Source: Pseudoxanthomonas daejeonensis (GTDB taxonomy: Bacteria; Pseudomonadota; Gammaproteobacteria; Xanthomonadales; Xanthomonadaceae). From it: 64,000 bases of DNA. The position numbers and the translations under genes were made by a program. The stretch covers positions 62,001-126,000 of the forward strand of contig NZ_PDWN01000010.1 in NCBI RefSeq assembly GCF_010093205.1. The letters run 5' to 3'. Shown in pieces: positions 52,496 through 63,622 of the stretch; within the stretch, counting starts at the first letter, position 1, and the number at the start of each line of letters is the position of its first letter. The notes below the pieces were generated by a model. That model saw only the letters and a program-made list of their open reading frames with translations, was not told the DNA's origin and did not search any database.

Positions 52496-52978
52496 CTAGG
52501 CCGCTAGTTCAACGCCATTCTGATGCCTGATATTCGACCGCATGCGTGTGCCGTCAGGGAGGTAGGTGTGGATGGTTGCAATCAGCTCTCCCTCTAGTCC
52601 GAGCTTGGCAATCAGCAGCACTGCGAAGTTCGCGCCGACTTTTTCGTCCTGGACGATCTGCAGCATGGACAGGTCATCTGTCCCGCTTGGGTATGGCGCA
52701 AATGATGGATGCGAATGCCATTCGCCAAGATAGTTGAACCGGGCGTAGTCATGTCCGGTCTTCCGGAAGAACAAACGAAGACTTCCGATGGCGTCCTCAA
52801 CCCTTCGCACGAACGAGGCGAATGCACCGCGGCGATGCACGGTCATCTCCCGGACGATGAAGAGGTTCGGTCCGACATGCTCGCCCATCAGAATTCCACC
52901 GACCTCGCGTCGTCCGGCCCTTCTGAGCGCCACCAACAACAAGTCGTTCTGCTCAGGCGGCAGAATCAGCGTCAGCAT
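52496..52978 (-). CDS. cap3: CBASS Cap3, JAMM/MPN+ isopeptidase
   Basis: Predicted to remove the CD-NTase from its conjugates, opposing Cap2. The protein is 160 aa, the usual size of Cap3. The JAMM zinc motif His88-x-His90-x7-Ser98-x2-Asp101 lies in GEWHSHPSFAPYPSGTD; the catalytic Glu is probably Glu26 in REVGGILMGE. It overlaps cap2 by 26 bp, so the two are translated from one message. It is the last gene of the CBASS operon. Confidence 0.92.
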   Translation of the reverse strand: MLTLILPPEQNDLLLVALRRAGRREVGGILMGEHVGPNLFIVREMTVHRRGAFASFVRRVEDAIGSLRLFFRKTGHDYARFNYLGEWHSHPSFAPYPSGTDDLSMLQIVQDEKVGANFAVLLIAKLGLEGELIATIHTYLPDGTRMRSNIRHQNGVELAA

Positions 52979-54719
52979 CCCTCCCTCCTGCGTGCATCTT
53001 CAGCAGCTCCTCCACGACGGCAATCCTGGCCTTTTCGTTCACCGCATCCCCATCACGCTCCCAACCATGGCCCTGCACGGCGATCGGGCGCGTGTCAAAC
53101 GGCGCCTCGAAGATCCATTCGCGGCGCATGCCCAACAAGTACAGCGAGTAGGGAAACTCGCTCGGATCCCGAGACAACGCCGTATCGATGACCAGCCGGG
53201 TCAGCGCGGTCGCCACGAAGCCTACGGCGCTGTCGTACGCGATCAGCGGTTGTTCCTCAGTCCCGTCGTAGCCGGCCACGTTCTTGAAAGGCGCGTCGGG
53301 AAGCGTCGCCAGATAGGTGTGGTAGGCGTCGCGGACCGCCAACGGGTTCGGATCGCGTCCGGGGCGTGCCCGCGCGATCATCCCGCCGTAACCTCCGGCG
53401 AATATCTCGCCCCAGCACAGCGGCGTTCTCTGCCGCTTCGCAAGCGCCGCCAGCAGAAGGAATACTTCCGGATTGGCCGTGGCATCGACCAGCAGGTCGC
53501 AATTGGACAGATCCTTGAGCGCGGCTGCCGCAGTCAGCGCCGACTCCTGACCGGCAAGGCGGGTGGTCCTCGTATCCACCCTTACCCCAGCCGCGGTCAA
53601 TGACAGCGCGTCGCGCACGGCCCTTGCCTTGTGCGTACCCATATAGGCCCAGGACAGCTCGTGGCGCACCATATTGCCAGGCGTTAGGTAGTCATCGTCC
53701 ACCATCAGGAAGCGCCGGACACCGGATCGAGCCAATGAAACAGCAATTTTGCTGCCCATTGAGCCGAGCCCGACGATGCCGACACGGACCTTGGCCAGTT
53801 GCTGCGCCTCCTCCGACAACCTGAAATCGGAAAGCGACGGCCACACGATCCTGTGCTCCAACAACTCGGGTTGTTCGCCCGAGTTGATCAGGAACACCCG
53901 CAGCGACGGTAGCGCCGTGCCCAGTAGCACGATGGTTCTGGCCCTGTACTTGCCCGCCTCCTGCACCAGAACGCCATCCGTAGCGAACCCGGCCTCTGTC
54001 AGCACTCGTACCAATGTCTCGGCGGACTCGATGGTTTGTCGCTGGTCGAAGGCATCGCTGCGGAACATCAACCCATCGCCGGAGAGTGAGAACAGCGGAA
54101 GCGATGTGGCGATGCCTTCCGGAACATCGGCCACGTCTCGCATCACGTCTTGTGTGTCGGCAACCTTTGTCACGAACATGACGACTGCGTCCGCGTTGTA
54201 CACGGTCGCCGATGTGAGACGGACTCTGGAAGGCAGCGGAAGTGCCGCCAATATGGGCAGCAGCTCGGCGGTCGCGACGAAGCGCCGGCCCGCGCCCCGC
54301 ATGTCCTGCCCTGTCGTCAGGCGGTGCGCCGACGGCACCGCATTCGGAAGCTCGGGATGCTGTTCGGTGCTCAGCAATTCGTATGTACTGCGCACCATGT
54401 CCGCGCCGGTCACGTCGGGATGCCAGTTGTCTGCCCGCCATTGCAAGCACAGTGGGCCACCGTCGCCGTACTGGTGGCCGGACCAGCGCTCAGACGTGTC
54501 CCGTGGGCAGATGTAGGGCGGCGAGTCTGGGAATGTGTCCGGATACGTCATTCGCCCCGCAAAGACGCGACCATGGATGGTCATGTCGAGATCGACCGTG
54601 ATCGAGCCGTTCTCGGCGATGCGCCAGGCCGTGCTCAGCCAGCCGGCCTCGGCTTCAAGACGATCCAGTTCCGCGCGCTCGCGCAGAAAGCGCGCGGGAT
54701 CGTCGATGGCCCATTTCAT
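52953..54719 (-). CDS. cap2: CBASS Cap2, E2-E1 ubiquitin-like conjugation enzyme
   Basis: Predicted to attach the C-terminus of the CD-NTase to cellular lysines, priming it for signal synthesis. The protein is 588 aa. The N-terminal E2-like domain (about 1-130) has the catalytic Cys91 in GDGGPLCLQW. A linker region leads to the E1 adenylation domain, with VRVGIVGLGSMGSKIA (nucleotide-binding Gly loop, 317-322), VDDDYLTPGNMVRHEL and a candidate E1 thioester Cys435 in TPLCWGEIFAGG. Its ATG overlaps the CD-NTase stop as TGATG. Both cysteines are present, so it should be active. Confidence 0.93.
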   Translation of the reverse strand: MKWAIDDPARFLRERAELDRLEAEAGWLSTAWRIAENGSITVDLDMTIHGRVFAGRMTYPDTFPDSPPYICPRDTSERWSGHQYGDGGPLCLQWRADNWHPDVTGADMVRSTYELLSTEQHPELPNAVPSAHRLTTGQDMRGAGRRFVATAELLPILAALPLPSRVRLTSATVYNADAVVMFVTKVADTQDVMRDVADVPEGIATSLPLFSLSGDGLMFRSDAFDQRQTIESAETLVRVLTEAGFATDGVLVQEAGKYRARTIVLLGTALPSLRVFLINSGEQPELLEHRIVWPSLSDFRLSEEAQQLAKVRVGIVGLGSMGSKIAVSLARSGVRRFLMVDDDYLTPGNMVRHELSWAYMGTHKARAVRDALSLTAAGVRVDTRTTRLAGQESALTAAAALKDLSNCDLLVDATANPEVFLLLAALAKRQRTPLCWGEIFAGGYGGMIARARPGRDPNPLAVRDAYHTYLATLPDAPFKNVAGYDGTEEQPLIAYDSAVGFVATALTRLVIDTALSRDPSEFPYSLYLLGMRREWIFEAPFDTRPIAVQGHGWERDGDAVNEKARIAVVEELLKMHAGGRDADADSAA

Positions 54720-55783
54720 CAGGCGAAGCCTGAGGACTTGTTCGGCACAACTGGGCCGCTGGGGAAGGTAAGGCTGGCAGCAGTGGCGGCGGCAGGCTGG
54801 AGCAGGGACCTGGCACCATCGGCACCCTTGGCGATCTGGACGCTGAAATAGTCCGTGTTGAACACTTTGTCCCAGGCGTCGCCCGCCTTCTTGCGCGTGC
54901 AGTCGTACTCGTCAAGGACCTTCAGCGCCTCCAGCGCGTCGCCCAAGCGATCGCGGAAGAAGACCACACACTCGTCGCCTTCCTCCGCGAGGTTCTTGTC
55001 CGCATACACCGGGTGGCCGATGCGCTGGCTGAAAACCAGTTGTGCCTTGATCGCCTTCCAAGTATCGCGCAGGGCGTCATCGTCCCGGCCGGGGCACGCC
55101 ACGAAGTGATCCACGACCAGTTTCGAGACGCAGATACCGCTGGCGGTCTTCTTCTTCCAAGAAACGCGGCTTCGAGCCATCTTCTTGGTCAGCTTGGTGA
55201 TACGCCGCAGTTGGCTGCTATCGGACTGCCCCGCCGTCAGCTCGGAGCCGACGGCGTCGTTGTACCAGCGACTCACCTTGCGCGCATCGGACTTGACCCA
55301 GTCATCGCCGCTAGCCAGTTCGTACTGGACGATTTCGTTGCCCCAGAAGTCCTTCGAGCGGATCGTGCGATAGACGGGGATGTCGATGTGATACCCCTCC
55401 GGGTACTGCTGGCGCACGCAATTGGTCTTCACCACCGCGTCGTAAGCCAGCCGGTCGTCCTTCAGCGCGTTACTAACCCTGGTGCGGGCGTCGCGCGCGC
55501 CGAGGTAGTCGCCATTGGCGTCCTTCAGATCTTCCTTGTCGAAGTACACGCCATCGTCGATGTCGTAGTCGCAGGCATCATCCTGGACCATGGTGCGCAT
55601 CGCATAGGAGCCCTGTGAGCTGAACTCCTTGGGCAATGGATGGCCGCCCTTCGACAACCCGTTCTTGATTCGCGTCCGTCCGTTGTCGCGGCGGTTGCGC
55701 ATCTCCGTTTGGTCGTCGTTCGAGAGGTTCACCTCGTCCGCGTGATACCCCTTCATCTCTTTGTTGCTGTCAATGGTGGTCAT
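54719..55783 (-). CDS. CBASS CD-NTase, DncV-like cyclic-oligonucleotide synthase
   Basis: On phage infection it would make a cyclic nucleotide messenger that activates the effector. The protein is 354 aa. The nucleotidyltransferase core shows QGSYAMRT (Gly58-Ser59) and [10 protein letters not shown] (Asp74, Asp76), with a third Asp134 in [11 protein letters not shown]. The GS-Asp-x-Asp arrangement resembles DncV-type cyclases, which make 3'3'-cGAMP; the product here is inferred. The protein ends in SSGFA, a small C-terminal residue as needed for Cap2 conjugation. The start [10 protein letters not shown] overlaps the effector gene by 14 bp. Confidence 0.9.
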   Translation of the reverse strand: MTTIDSNKEMKGYHADEVNLSNDDQTEMRNRRDNGRTRIKNGLSKGGHPLPKEFSSQGSYAMRTMVQDDACDYDIDDGVYFDKEDLKDANGDYLGARDARTRVSNALKDDRLAYDAVVKTNCVRQQYPEGYHIDIPVYRTIRSKDFWGNEIVQYELASGDDWVKSDARKVSRWYNDAVGSELTAGQSDSSQLRRITKLTKKMARSRVSWKKKTASGICVSKLVVDHFVACPGRDDDALRDTWKAIKAQLVFSQRIGHPVYADKNLAEEGDECVVFFRDRLGDALEALKVLDEYDCTRKKAGDAWDKVFNTDYFSVQIAKGADGARSLLQPAAATAASLTFPSGPVVPNKSSGFA

Positions 55784-56891
55784 TGGCTTGGGCCTCGGGC
55801 TGTTGGCGACTGGGATCGGATGCGCCTGCCAGTGCAGTGCGGAACGCGCCCATCCGATCGTCAGATTCGGTCCTCGCCCAGGCAAAATCGACGTCGGAGA
55901 TGGCTTGCCGGGCGAGCGCGTTGAGTACCTTGGGACGCGCGTCGTCCATGTTTTCCAGATACCTGTGGAGCTCGCCGGACGGGCACTGCGCCGGCAGCCG
56001 GTAGGCGAAGCTGCCGTGCCCCCGCAGCTCCGCGATCTTCTGTGCGAGGTAGCCGTATGCAACCGCCTGTGCGTTGATGCTCGCGGCAATGGCCTTCAGG
56101 CCGCTGTCCCAGCCCAGCGCCCCGCGGTGCAGTTTCTTCGCGGTCTTTAGTTCTTCGCCGCCTTGTACGGGAAGCGTGCCGAGCATGTACAAGTGGATCG
56201 GGCGATCGGCCTCGCCGCGCCGCTGCAGGATCTCATGCGCTTCGATCATGCCCACCGCGCCCGGGTTGTTCGCCCACAAACCGCCGTCCACGTAGTCGAC
56301 GGTGGCCTCGCCGCCACCGGGTTCGGTCAGGCGTGCGATCGATCGCAGGATGGGGGCAGCGCTGGTCGCCATGCAGGCGTCCACCAATAGCCGCTCGTTG
56401 TCGCGCCCGTTGAGACGGTCCATGTGCGGGGTCTTGAACACCACGGAGGCATGGCGGTTCAAATCCACCGTGGTGATGGCCAAGCCAATGCCGCGCCGCG
56501 CGTAGACCTGCCCCATGGTCTCGGTGCCGAAGGCGTCGGTAAGCACGGCACGCAAAGCCCGGTCACCGGCGGCAAGGCCGGAGAACAAGCCCCGGACGTA
56601 TTTGCCCAGCTTCGGCACTGCCCGCAGCCGCTGCCGCGGGAAAATCTCCCGGCCATGCACTTGGTACAACGCCAGCACCTTGCCGAGCGGAATGCCCGCC
56701 GCCAGGGCGCAGGCGACAATCCCGCCAGTACTGGTCCCCACCAGCAGGTCGAATGCCCGGCCCGGATCGATCTCCCCGGCACCTGAGACGCGAAGCCGCT
56801 GTGCGAACGTGTCGAGGTACGTCGCCTGGTAGACGCCGCGCATCCCGCCGCCGTCCAGACACAGAACTCGAAATGGCTCCGCAGTCCCCAT
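55770..56891 (-). CDS. capV: CBASS effector CapV, patatin-like phospholipase
   Basis: Predicted to degrade membrane phospholipids when bound by the cyclic nucleotide, killing the infected cell. The protein is 373 aa. The patatin fold shows the oxyanion loop [12 protein letters not shown], nucleophile Ser54 in VGTSTGGIV, and the catalytic Asp202 in VDGGLWANN. The C-terminal third ([20 protein letters not shown]) carries extra sequence that in CapV binds the messenger. It is first in the operon, with AAGG 8 bp upstream of the start and a probable promoter about 30 bp upstream. Confidence 0.92.
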   Translation of the reverse strand: MGTAEPFRVLCLDGGGMRGVYQATYLDTFAQRLRVSGAGEIDPGRAFDLLVGTSTGGIVACALAAGIPLGKVLALYQVHGREIFPRQRLRAVPKLGKYVRGLFSGLAAGDRALRAVLTDAFGTETMGQVYARRGIGLAITTVDLNRHASVVFKTPHMDRLNGRDNERLLVDACMATSAAPILRSIARLTEPGGGEATVDYVDGGLWANNPGAVGMIEAHEILQRRGEADRPIHLYMLGTLPVQGGEELKTAKKLHRGALGWDSGLKAIAASINAQAVAYGYLAQKIAELRGHGSFAYRLPAQCPSGELHRYLENMDDARPKVLNALARQAISDVDFAWARTESDDRMGAFRTALAGASDPSRQQPEAQANDHH

Positions 56892-56920
56892 ATGTGCACC
56901 TTCGCTGGGCTTGTGACCAC

Positions 56921-56949
56921 CAGATATGGGACTCAGCGCACGTTTTCAA
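56921..56949 (-). promoter_or_regulatory. Candidate promoter of the CBASS operon
   Basis: On the minus strand TTGAAA (56949-56944), exact 17-bp spacer, TATCTG (56926-56921). This would start transcription about 23 bp before capV. The -10 is a weak match, consistent with low basal expression of a toxic system. Confidence 0.4.
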
Positions 56950-57082
56950 GGGGTTCAGGTTGACCGACTCGCTGAAGACCGCCAGCTAGAGCCTTCACCG
57001 ACTTATGGCGGGATGGCTGCTCCGGGTCGACAGCGGACATGGGAATCCATCCGGACGGGCCCTCCATGGCCCGATCACGCGC

Positions 57083-57487
57083 TCACATCGCGCGCGTGTC
57101 CGCCGGCGGGTTCATCCAGTTGTCGTTGCGGCCGTCCGCGTAATGGACCGGGCCGGACACCAGCTCGTCGATGCTGGCATCGTCCAGCGTGTTGACCTGC
57201 ACCGAGACGAACGCGCCGCCGGCTTCGGCGATGAAGCCGTGCCCGTAGAGGTTGATCCCGCAGCGGCTGCAGAAGCGGTGGTGGATGTTGCCCTCGCCCC
57301 AGTCCTTGCCGTAGTCGCCGAGCGCGTCCTCGCCCTGCAGCAGCTCGAAGTCCTTCGCCGTGGTGCTCCAGTTGCGGATCTTGCTGCAGTAGGTGCAGTT
57401 GCACTTGCCGGTGCCAGCGGCGAGGTCAAGGGTGGCCCGGTAACGGACCGCGCCGCAATGGCAGCTGCCGTGGTAGGTCTTTTCCAT
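57083..57487 (-). CDS. GFA-family (S-formylglutathione/glutathione-dependent formaldehyde-activating-like) zinc protein
   Basis: A 134-aa protein of the GFA family. Zinc-binding cysteines are seen as GSCHCGAVRY, GKCNCTYCSKIRNW and RFCSRCGINLY. Most members have no proven enzyme activity; the family is named after a formaldehyde-binding protein. It starts 6 bp after the glutathione transferase stop, so they share a transcript, consistent with glutathione chemistry. Confidence 0.88.
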   Translation of the reverse strand: MEKTYHGSCHCGAVRYRATLDLAAGTGKCNCTYCSKIRNWSTTAKDFELLQGEDALGDYGKDWGEGNIHHRFCSRCGINLYGHGFIAEAGGAFVSVQVNTLDDASIDELVSGPVHYADGRNDNWMNPPADTRAM

Positions 57488-57492
57488 GTCGC

Positions 57493-58146
57493 TCACTCCA
57501 CTTCGGTGATGGCGGTGGCCTGCGCCGGATGCGGGTGCGCAGGCACCAGCGCGTTGTCGCGCGCGTTGGCGGCGATCGCGGCCGGGCGCTGCGCGTGGCG
57601 GCCGGCGTAGTCCACGAAGCCCGGCCGCTTCTCCAGCATGCCGATCATCATGTAGTAGTTGAGGAACGCGGCCATGAACAGGTCGGCGGCGGTGAAGCGG
57701 TCGCCAACCAGGTGTTCGCGGCCGGCCACGGCCTGCTCGAGCACGCGTAGCACGTCGGCCTCGCTGCCGTAGCCGGCGCTCATCGGCGCGGCAAACGCAC
57801 CGGCATGCTTGGCGGTGAACATCGCCTCGACCGGGCCGGCCAGGAAGAACAGCCAGCGGTAGTAATCGCCGCGCTCCGGCGAGCCGGCCGGCGGCGCCAG
57901 GCCCTTCTCCGGCACCAGCTCGGCCAGGTAGGCGCACACCGCCGCGTTCTCGGTGACCACGGTGTCGCCGTGGCGCAGCGCCGGCACCTTGCCCATCGGA
58001 TTGACCGCCAGGTACTCCGGCGACTTCATCGAGGTGCCGAAGTCGAGCACGACTTCCTCGTACGGCAGGCCGGTCTCCTCCAGCATCCAGCGCGCGATGC
58101 GGGCGCGGGACATGGGGTGGGTGTAGAAGGTCAGCGTCCTGCTCAT
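57493..58146 (-). CDS. Glutathione S-transferase
   Basis: A cytoplasmic detoxification enzyme of 217 aa. The thioredoxin-like N-domain (MSRTLTFYTHPMSRARIARW; NPMGKVPALRHGDTVVTENAA holds the cis-Pro and the glutathione-binding Glu) is followed by an all-helical domain (HLVGDRFTAADLFMAAFL). The reading frame runs upstream without a stop through the 21-bp repeat array to 58665, but the conserved GST start is at 58146 and the extension is not typical. Substrate unknown. Confidence 0.88.
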   Translation of the reverse strand: MSRTLTFYTHPMSRARIARWMLEETGLPYEEVVLDFGTSMKSPEYLAVNPMGKVPALRHGDTVVTENAAVCAYLAELVPEKGLAPPAGSPERGDYYRWLFFLAGPVEAMFTAKHAGAFAAPMSAGYGSEADVLRVLEQAVAGREHLVGDRFTAADLFMAAFLNYYMMIGMLEKRPGFVDYAGRHAQRPAAIAANARDNALVPAHPHPAQATAITEVE

Positions 58147-58311
58147 GGCGGCTCCGTCACTGAAAGGTATCCGGCAGTGTGCGCCGTCCCTGCTGACAGG
58201 GGATGTCAGCAGCGGATGGGCGGCATGCCGGCACTGGAGGAGGTCCGTGGGGGCCGTCCGGCATTCCGGCGAGGGCGGTGGGCGAGTAACTGGAACCCGG
58301 AGCCCGGGTGG

Positions 58312-58626
58312 CTGGAACTGGCGCGTCAGTGTTTCGAACTGGCGCGCGAATGCCTGGAACCGGCGCGTGAGTGTCTGGAACTGGCGCGCGAGTGCCTGGA
58401 ACCGGTGCGTGAGTGTCTGGAACTGGCGCGCGAGTGCCTGGAACCGGCGCGTGAGTGTTTCGAACTGGCGCGCGAGTATCTGGAACCGGCGCGCGAGTGT
58501 TTCGAACTGGCGCACGAGTATCTGGAACCGGCGCGTGAGTGTTTCGAACTGGCGCGCGAGTATCTGGAACCGGCGCGTGAGTGTTTCGAACTGGCGCGCG
58601 AGTATCTGGAACTGGCGCGCGAGTGT
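58312..58626. repeat. 15-copy 21-bp tandem repeat (minisatellite)
   Basis: Fifteen consecutive 21-bp units, alternating between two types (CTGGAACCGGCGCGTGAGTGT and a TTCGAACTGGCGCGCGAGTAT kind, 42-bp higher order). The 42-bp spacing continues weakly to about 58702 (two copies of ATGGAAAATACTGGCGC). Because the unit is a multiple of 3, five of six frames stay open: plus strand ELARECL/EPARECF heptads, minus strand LARQFET/LTRRFQI heptads that run in frame into the GST gene. The array fills most of a 719-bp region with no other supported gene (58147-58865). Confidence 0.9.
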
Positions 58627-58865
58627 TTTCCATGCATCGCCGTATGGAAAATACTGGCGCGCCACTGATTTCGATGCGCGTGCGCATGGAAAATACTGGC
58701 GCTTCCCTGTTTTCCATGCGCGGTCGTATCGAAATCACGCAGGCGCGGGCAGTTCCACGTACGCGCGCGTGGAACCTGCGCACGCCCCGGCGCCGAACGG
58801 TGGTCGAGTGGATACCGGCGCATCGGTCCCCGCCAACGGCGGCGACCGTCCGCACCCGGCCGGCG

Positions 58866-59558
58866 TCAGCCGCGATGCCGGCGCAGCCGCTGCTCCTCCC
58901 AGCGCCGGATCAGCCGGTGGCGCGGTTCCGGATAGCGGCGGCCGGTGTCCTCCAGCGCCAGCACCCGGTCGGCGCGGAAATGGCGGAAATCGGCGCGCGA
59001 CTCGCACCAGGCGGCGAGCAGGCGCATGTCGGCGAGGAAGGCCATCGCGAACGGCCACACCACCCGCTCGCTGTCGCGTCCCTCGCTGTCGCGGTAGCGC
59101 ATCCGCACCGCGTTGCCGTCGCGGATCGCCCGGCGCAGCACCGGCAGCCACGGCTCCGGCGGCACCGGGCTCCAGTCCGGCGCGAACAGGCCGCTGGTCT
59201 CGACCTGCAGGCGCAGCCGCTCCGGCAACACGCCGGTGATCCGGTCCAGCGCGCGGCCGGCCGACGCGGCCAGCTCCGGGTCCGCGTGCGAGGCGACCCA
59301 GCGCATCCCCAGTACCAGCGCCTCCAGCTCCTCGGCCTGGAACATCATCGGCGGCAACACGAAGCCGGGCCGCAGCCGGTAGCCGACGCCGGGATCGCCG
59401 TCGATCACCGCGCCCTGCGCGCGCAACGCGTCGATGTCGCGATAGACCGTGCGCAGGCTCACGCCCAGGCGCGTGGCCAGTTGCGCGCCGCGTACCGGGC
59501 CGCGGCGCTGGCGCAGTTCGTCGAGCATGCGCAACAGGCGCGTGGCGCGGGTGGTCAT
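58866..59558 (-). CDS. YafY-family transcription regulator (HTH + WYL)
   Basis: A 230-aa regulator. RLLRMLDELRQRRGPVRGAQ and RLGVSLRTVYRDIDALRAQGA form a DeoR-like winged helix. The WYL domain covers about residues 120-220 (RMRYRDSEGRDSERVVWPFAMAFLADMRLLAAWCE). WYL proteins sense ligands or nucleic-acid signals. It is divergent from the cytochrome c peroxidase gene (124-bp gap) and could regulate it; that is inference. The start at 59558 was chosen because it begins the conserved HTH. Confidence 0.88.
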   Translation of the reverse strand: MTTRATRLLRMLDELRQRRGPVRGAQLATRLGVSLRTVYRDIDALRAQGAVIDGDPGVGYRLRPGFVLPPMMFQAEELEALVLGMRWVASHADPELAASAGRALDRITGVLPERLRLQVETSGLFAPDWSPVPPEPWLPVLRRAIRDGNAVRMRYRDSEGRDSERVVWPFAMAFLADMRLLAAWCESRADFRHFRADRVLALEDTGRRYPEPRHRLIRRWEEQRLRRHRG

Positions 59559-59682
59559 CCGGAAGGCGGGCCTGGCACGACGGGCATCCAGCATAGCCGC
59601 GGGCGCAGGTTGATCGCAGTCAATGCGGCAGGCGGGGACACAGGCGATAAGTGGTCGTGACGAACCACCGGAGACCCCCACG

Positions 59683-60750
59683 ATGCGCCATCGCTCCCAC
59701 GCCCTCGCCGCCGCCCTCGCCCTTTCCTGCGCCACGCTGCAGGCCGCCACCCCCGCCAAGCCCGCCACGCCCGAGGCGGATGCGACGGTGCTGCGCGAGA
59801 CGGCCAACGCGCTTTTCGCGCCGGTCCCGGCAACAATCGAAACCGTGCGCGGACAGGCGATCACCGCCGCACAGGTGGAGCTGGGCAAGTCGCTGTGGTT
59901 CGAGCCGCGCCTGTCGCGCAGCCACGTGATCAGCTGCAACACCTGCCACAACGTCGCCACCGGTGGCGCCGACAACGTGCCCACCTCGATCGGCCACGGC
60001 TGGCAGAAGGGCCCGCGCAACTCGCCCACGGTGCTCAACGCGGTGCTCAACGTCGCCCAGTTCTGGGACGGGCGCGCCGCCGACCTGAAGGAACAGGCGA
60101 AGGGACCGGTGCAGGCCAGCGTGGAGATGAACAACACGCCCGCGCGGGTCGAGGCCACGCTGCGCAGCATCCCGGGCTACGTGGATGCGTTCACCCGCGC
60201 GTTCCCGGGCGAACGCGAGCCGGTGAACTTCGAGAACATGGCCCGCGCGCTGGAAGCGTTCGAGACCACCCTGGTCACGCCCGATTCGCGTTTCGACCGG
60301 TTCCTCGCCGGTGCCGACAGCCTCGATGCGACCGAGCTGCGCGGCCTGTCGCTGTTCGTCGACAAGGGCTGCAGCGCCTGCCACTCCGGCGCCAACATCG
60401 GCGGCCAGGCCTACTACCCGTTCGGCGTGGTCGAACGGCCCGGCGCGCAGGTGCTGCCGGCCGGCGACAAGGGCCGCTTCGCGGTGACCCAGACCGCCTC
60501 GGACGAGTACGTGTTCCGCGCCGCGCCGCTGCGCAACGTGGCACTGACCGCGCCCTACTTCCACAGCGGCCAGGTGTGGGACCTGCGCCAGGCGGTGGCG
60601 ATCATGGGCAGCAGCCAGCTCGGCCACGAACTGGACGCGAGCGAAGTGGAGGCGATCACCCGCTTCCTCGGCACCCTCAGCGGACGCCAGCCGCAGGTCG
60701 CCAACCCGGTGCTGCCGGCAAGCACCTCCAGCACGCCGCGGCCGGAGTGA
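59683..60750 (+). CDS. Di-heme cytochrome c peroxidase
   Basis: A periplasmic enzyme that reduces hydrogen peroxide with electrons from cytochrome c. The protein is 355 aa with a signal peptide (MRHRSHALAAALALSCATLQA). Two heme c sites are present: CNTCH at 85-89 and CSACH at 230-234. FWDGRAADLKEQAKGPV and TAPYFHSGQVWDLRQAV are the CcpA/MauG-family motifs around the hemes. It is close to katG, giving two peroxide-removing systems side by side, though the genes are separated by 446 bp. Confidence 0.93.
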   Translation: MRHRSHALAAALALSCATLQAATPAKPATPEADATVLRETANALFAPVPATIETVRGQAITAAQVELGKSLWFEPRLSRSHVISCNTCHNVATGGADNVPTSIGHGWQKGPRNSPTVLNAVLNVAQFWDGRAADLKEQAKGPVQASVEMNNTPARVEATLRSIPGYVDAFTRAFPGEREPVNFENMARALEAFETTLVTPDSRFDRFLAGADSLDATELRGLSLFVDKGCSACHSGANIGGQAYYPFGVVERPGAQVLPAGDKGRFAVTQTASDEYVFRAAPLRNVALTAPYFHSGQVWDLRQAVAIMGSSQLGHELDASEVEAITRFLGTLSGRQPQVANPVLPASTSSTPRPE

Positions 60751-60914
60751 GCCAGCGGTCCCCAGTGCGCCCCACGCGCGGCCGGCAGGGTCCGGTCGCG
60801 CGTTGCCCCGGCACGATGCCTTTACGGTTTCGGGACCGTCGGCATCCACACCTTGGACCCACCCGGGGGACCGGCGTAGGCTGGCGCGGCACTATCACGG
60901 ACTTTGCAGCAGCC

Positions 60915-60957
60915 ATAGCTTGTCGCTATCAAAGCGTGCGCAATAAACAATTTCTAT
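60915..60957. promoter_or_regulatory. OxyR-like operator upstream of katG
   Basis: Two LysR-type motifs: ATAG-N7-CTAT (60915-60929) and ATAA-N7-CTAT (60943-60957), 13 bp apart. The ATAG-N7-CTAT form is the OxyR half-site pattern. It lies in the AT-richer part of the katG upstream region, 64 bp before the leader ORF and 240 bp before katG. Confidence 0.55.
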
Positions 60958-61007
60958 TGATCGCTGCCCCCGCCTACGCTGTCCCTCGACACGCGTTCAC
61001 GGCCTGA

Positions 61008-63437
<2,430 letters not shown>

Positions 63438-63462
63438 ACGACGCGACCCGCTGCAAGACCCA

Positions 63463-63492
63463 CGGCCCGGCACCTGCCGGGCCGTTTCTATT
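63463..63492 (+). terminator. Terminator of katG
   Basis: A 10-bp perfect stem ACGGCCCGGC/GCCGGGCCGT with a 4-base loop, followed by TTCTATT, 25 bp past the katG stop. Confidence 0.85.
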
Positions 63493-63622
63493 GCGAGCGC
63501 GGGAAGCGGGTGCCGCAGCCGCGCGGGTGTCCGCACCCGTTGGCGCCCGGTCACGGCCCGCCGCGCGCCCCTGTGCCCGGAGAGGCGTATCGTGACCTCC
63601 CGCACCGGGAAAGGAGACCGCC

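Noticed and set aside
58312-58626. Possible CRISPR array
   Set aside because: Units are directly abutting with no spacers and no cas genes are near; it is a simple tandem repeat.
57493-58665. Single 390-aa protein made of the repeat heptads fused to GST
   Set aside because: The conserved GST start is at 58146, the extension begins with GTG and lacks a ribosome site; kept only as a finding.
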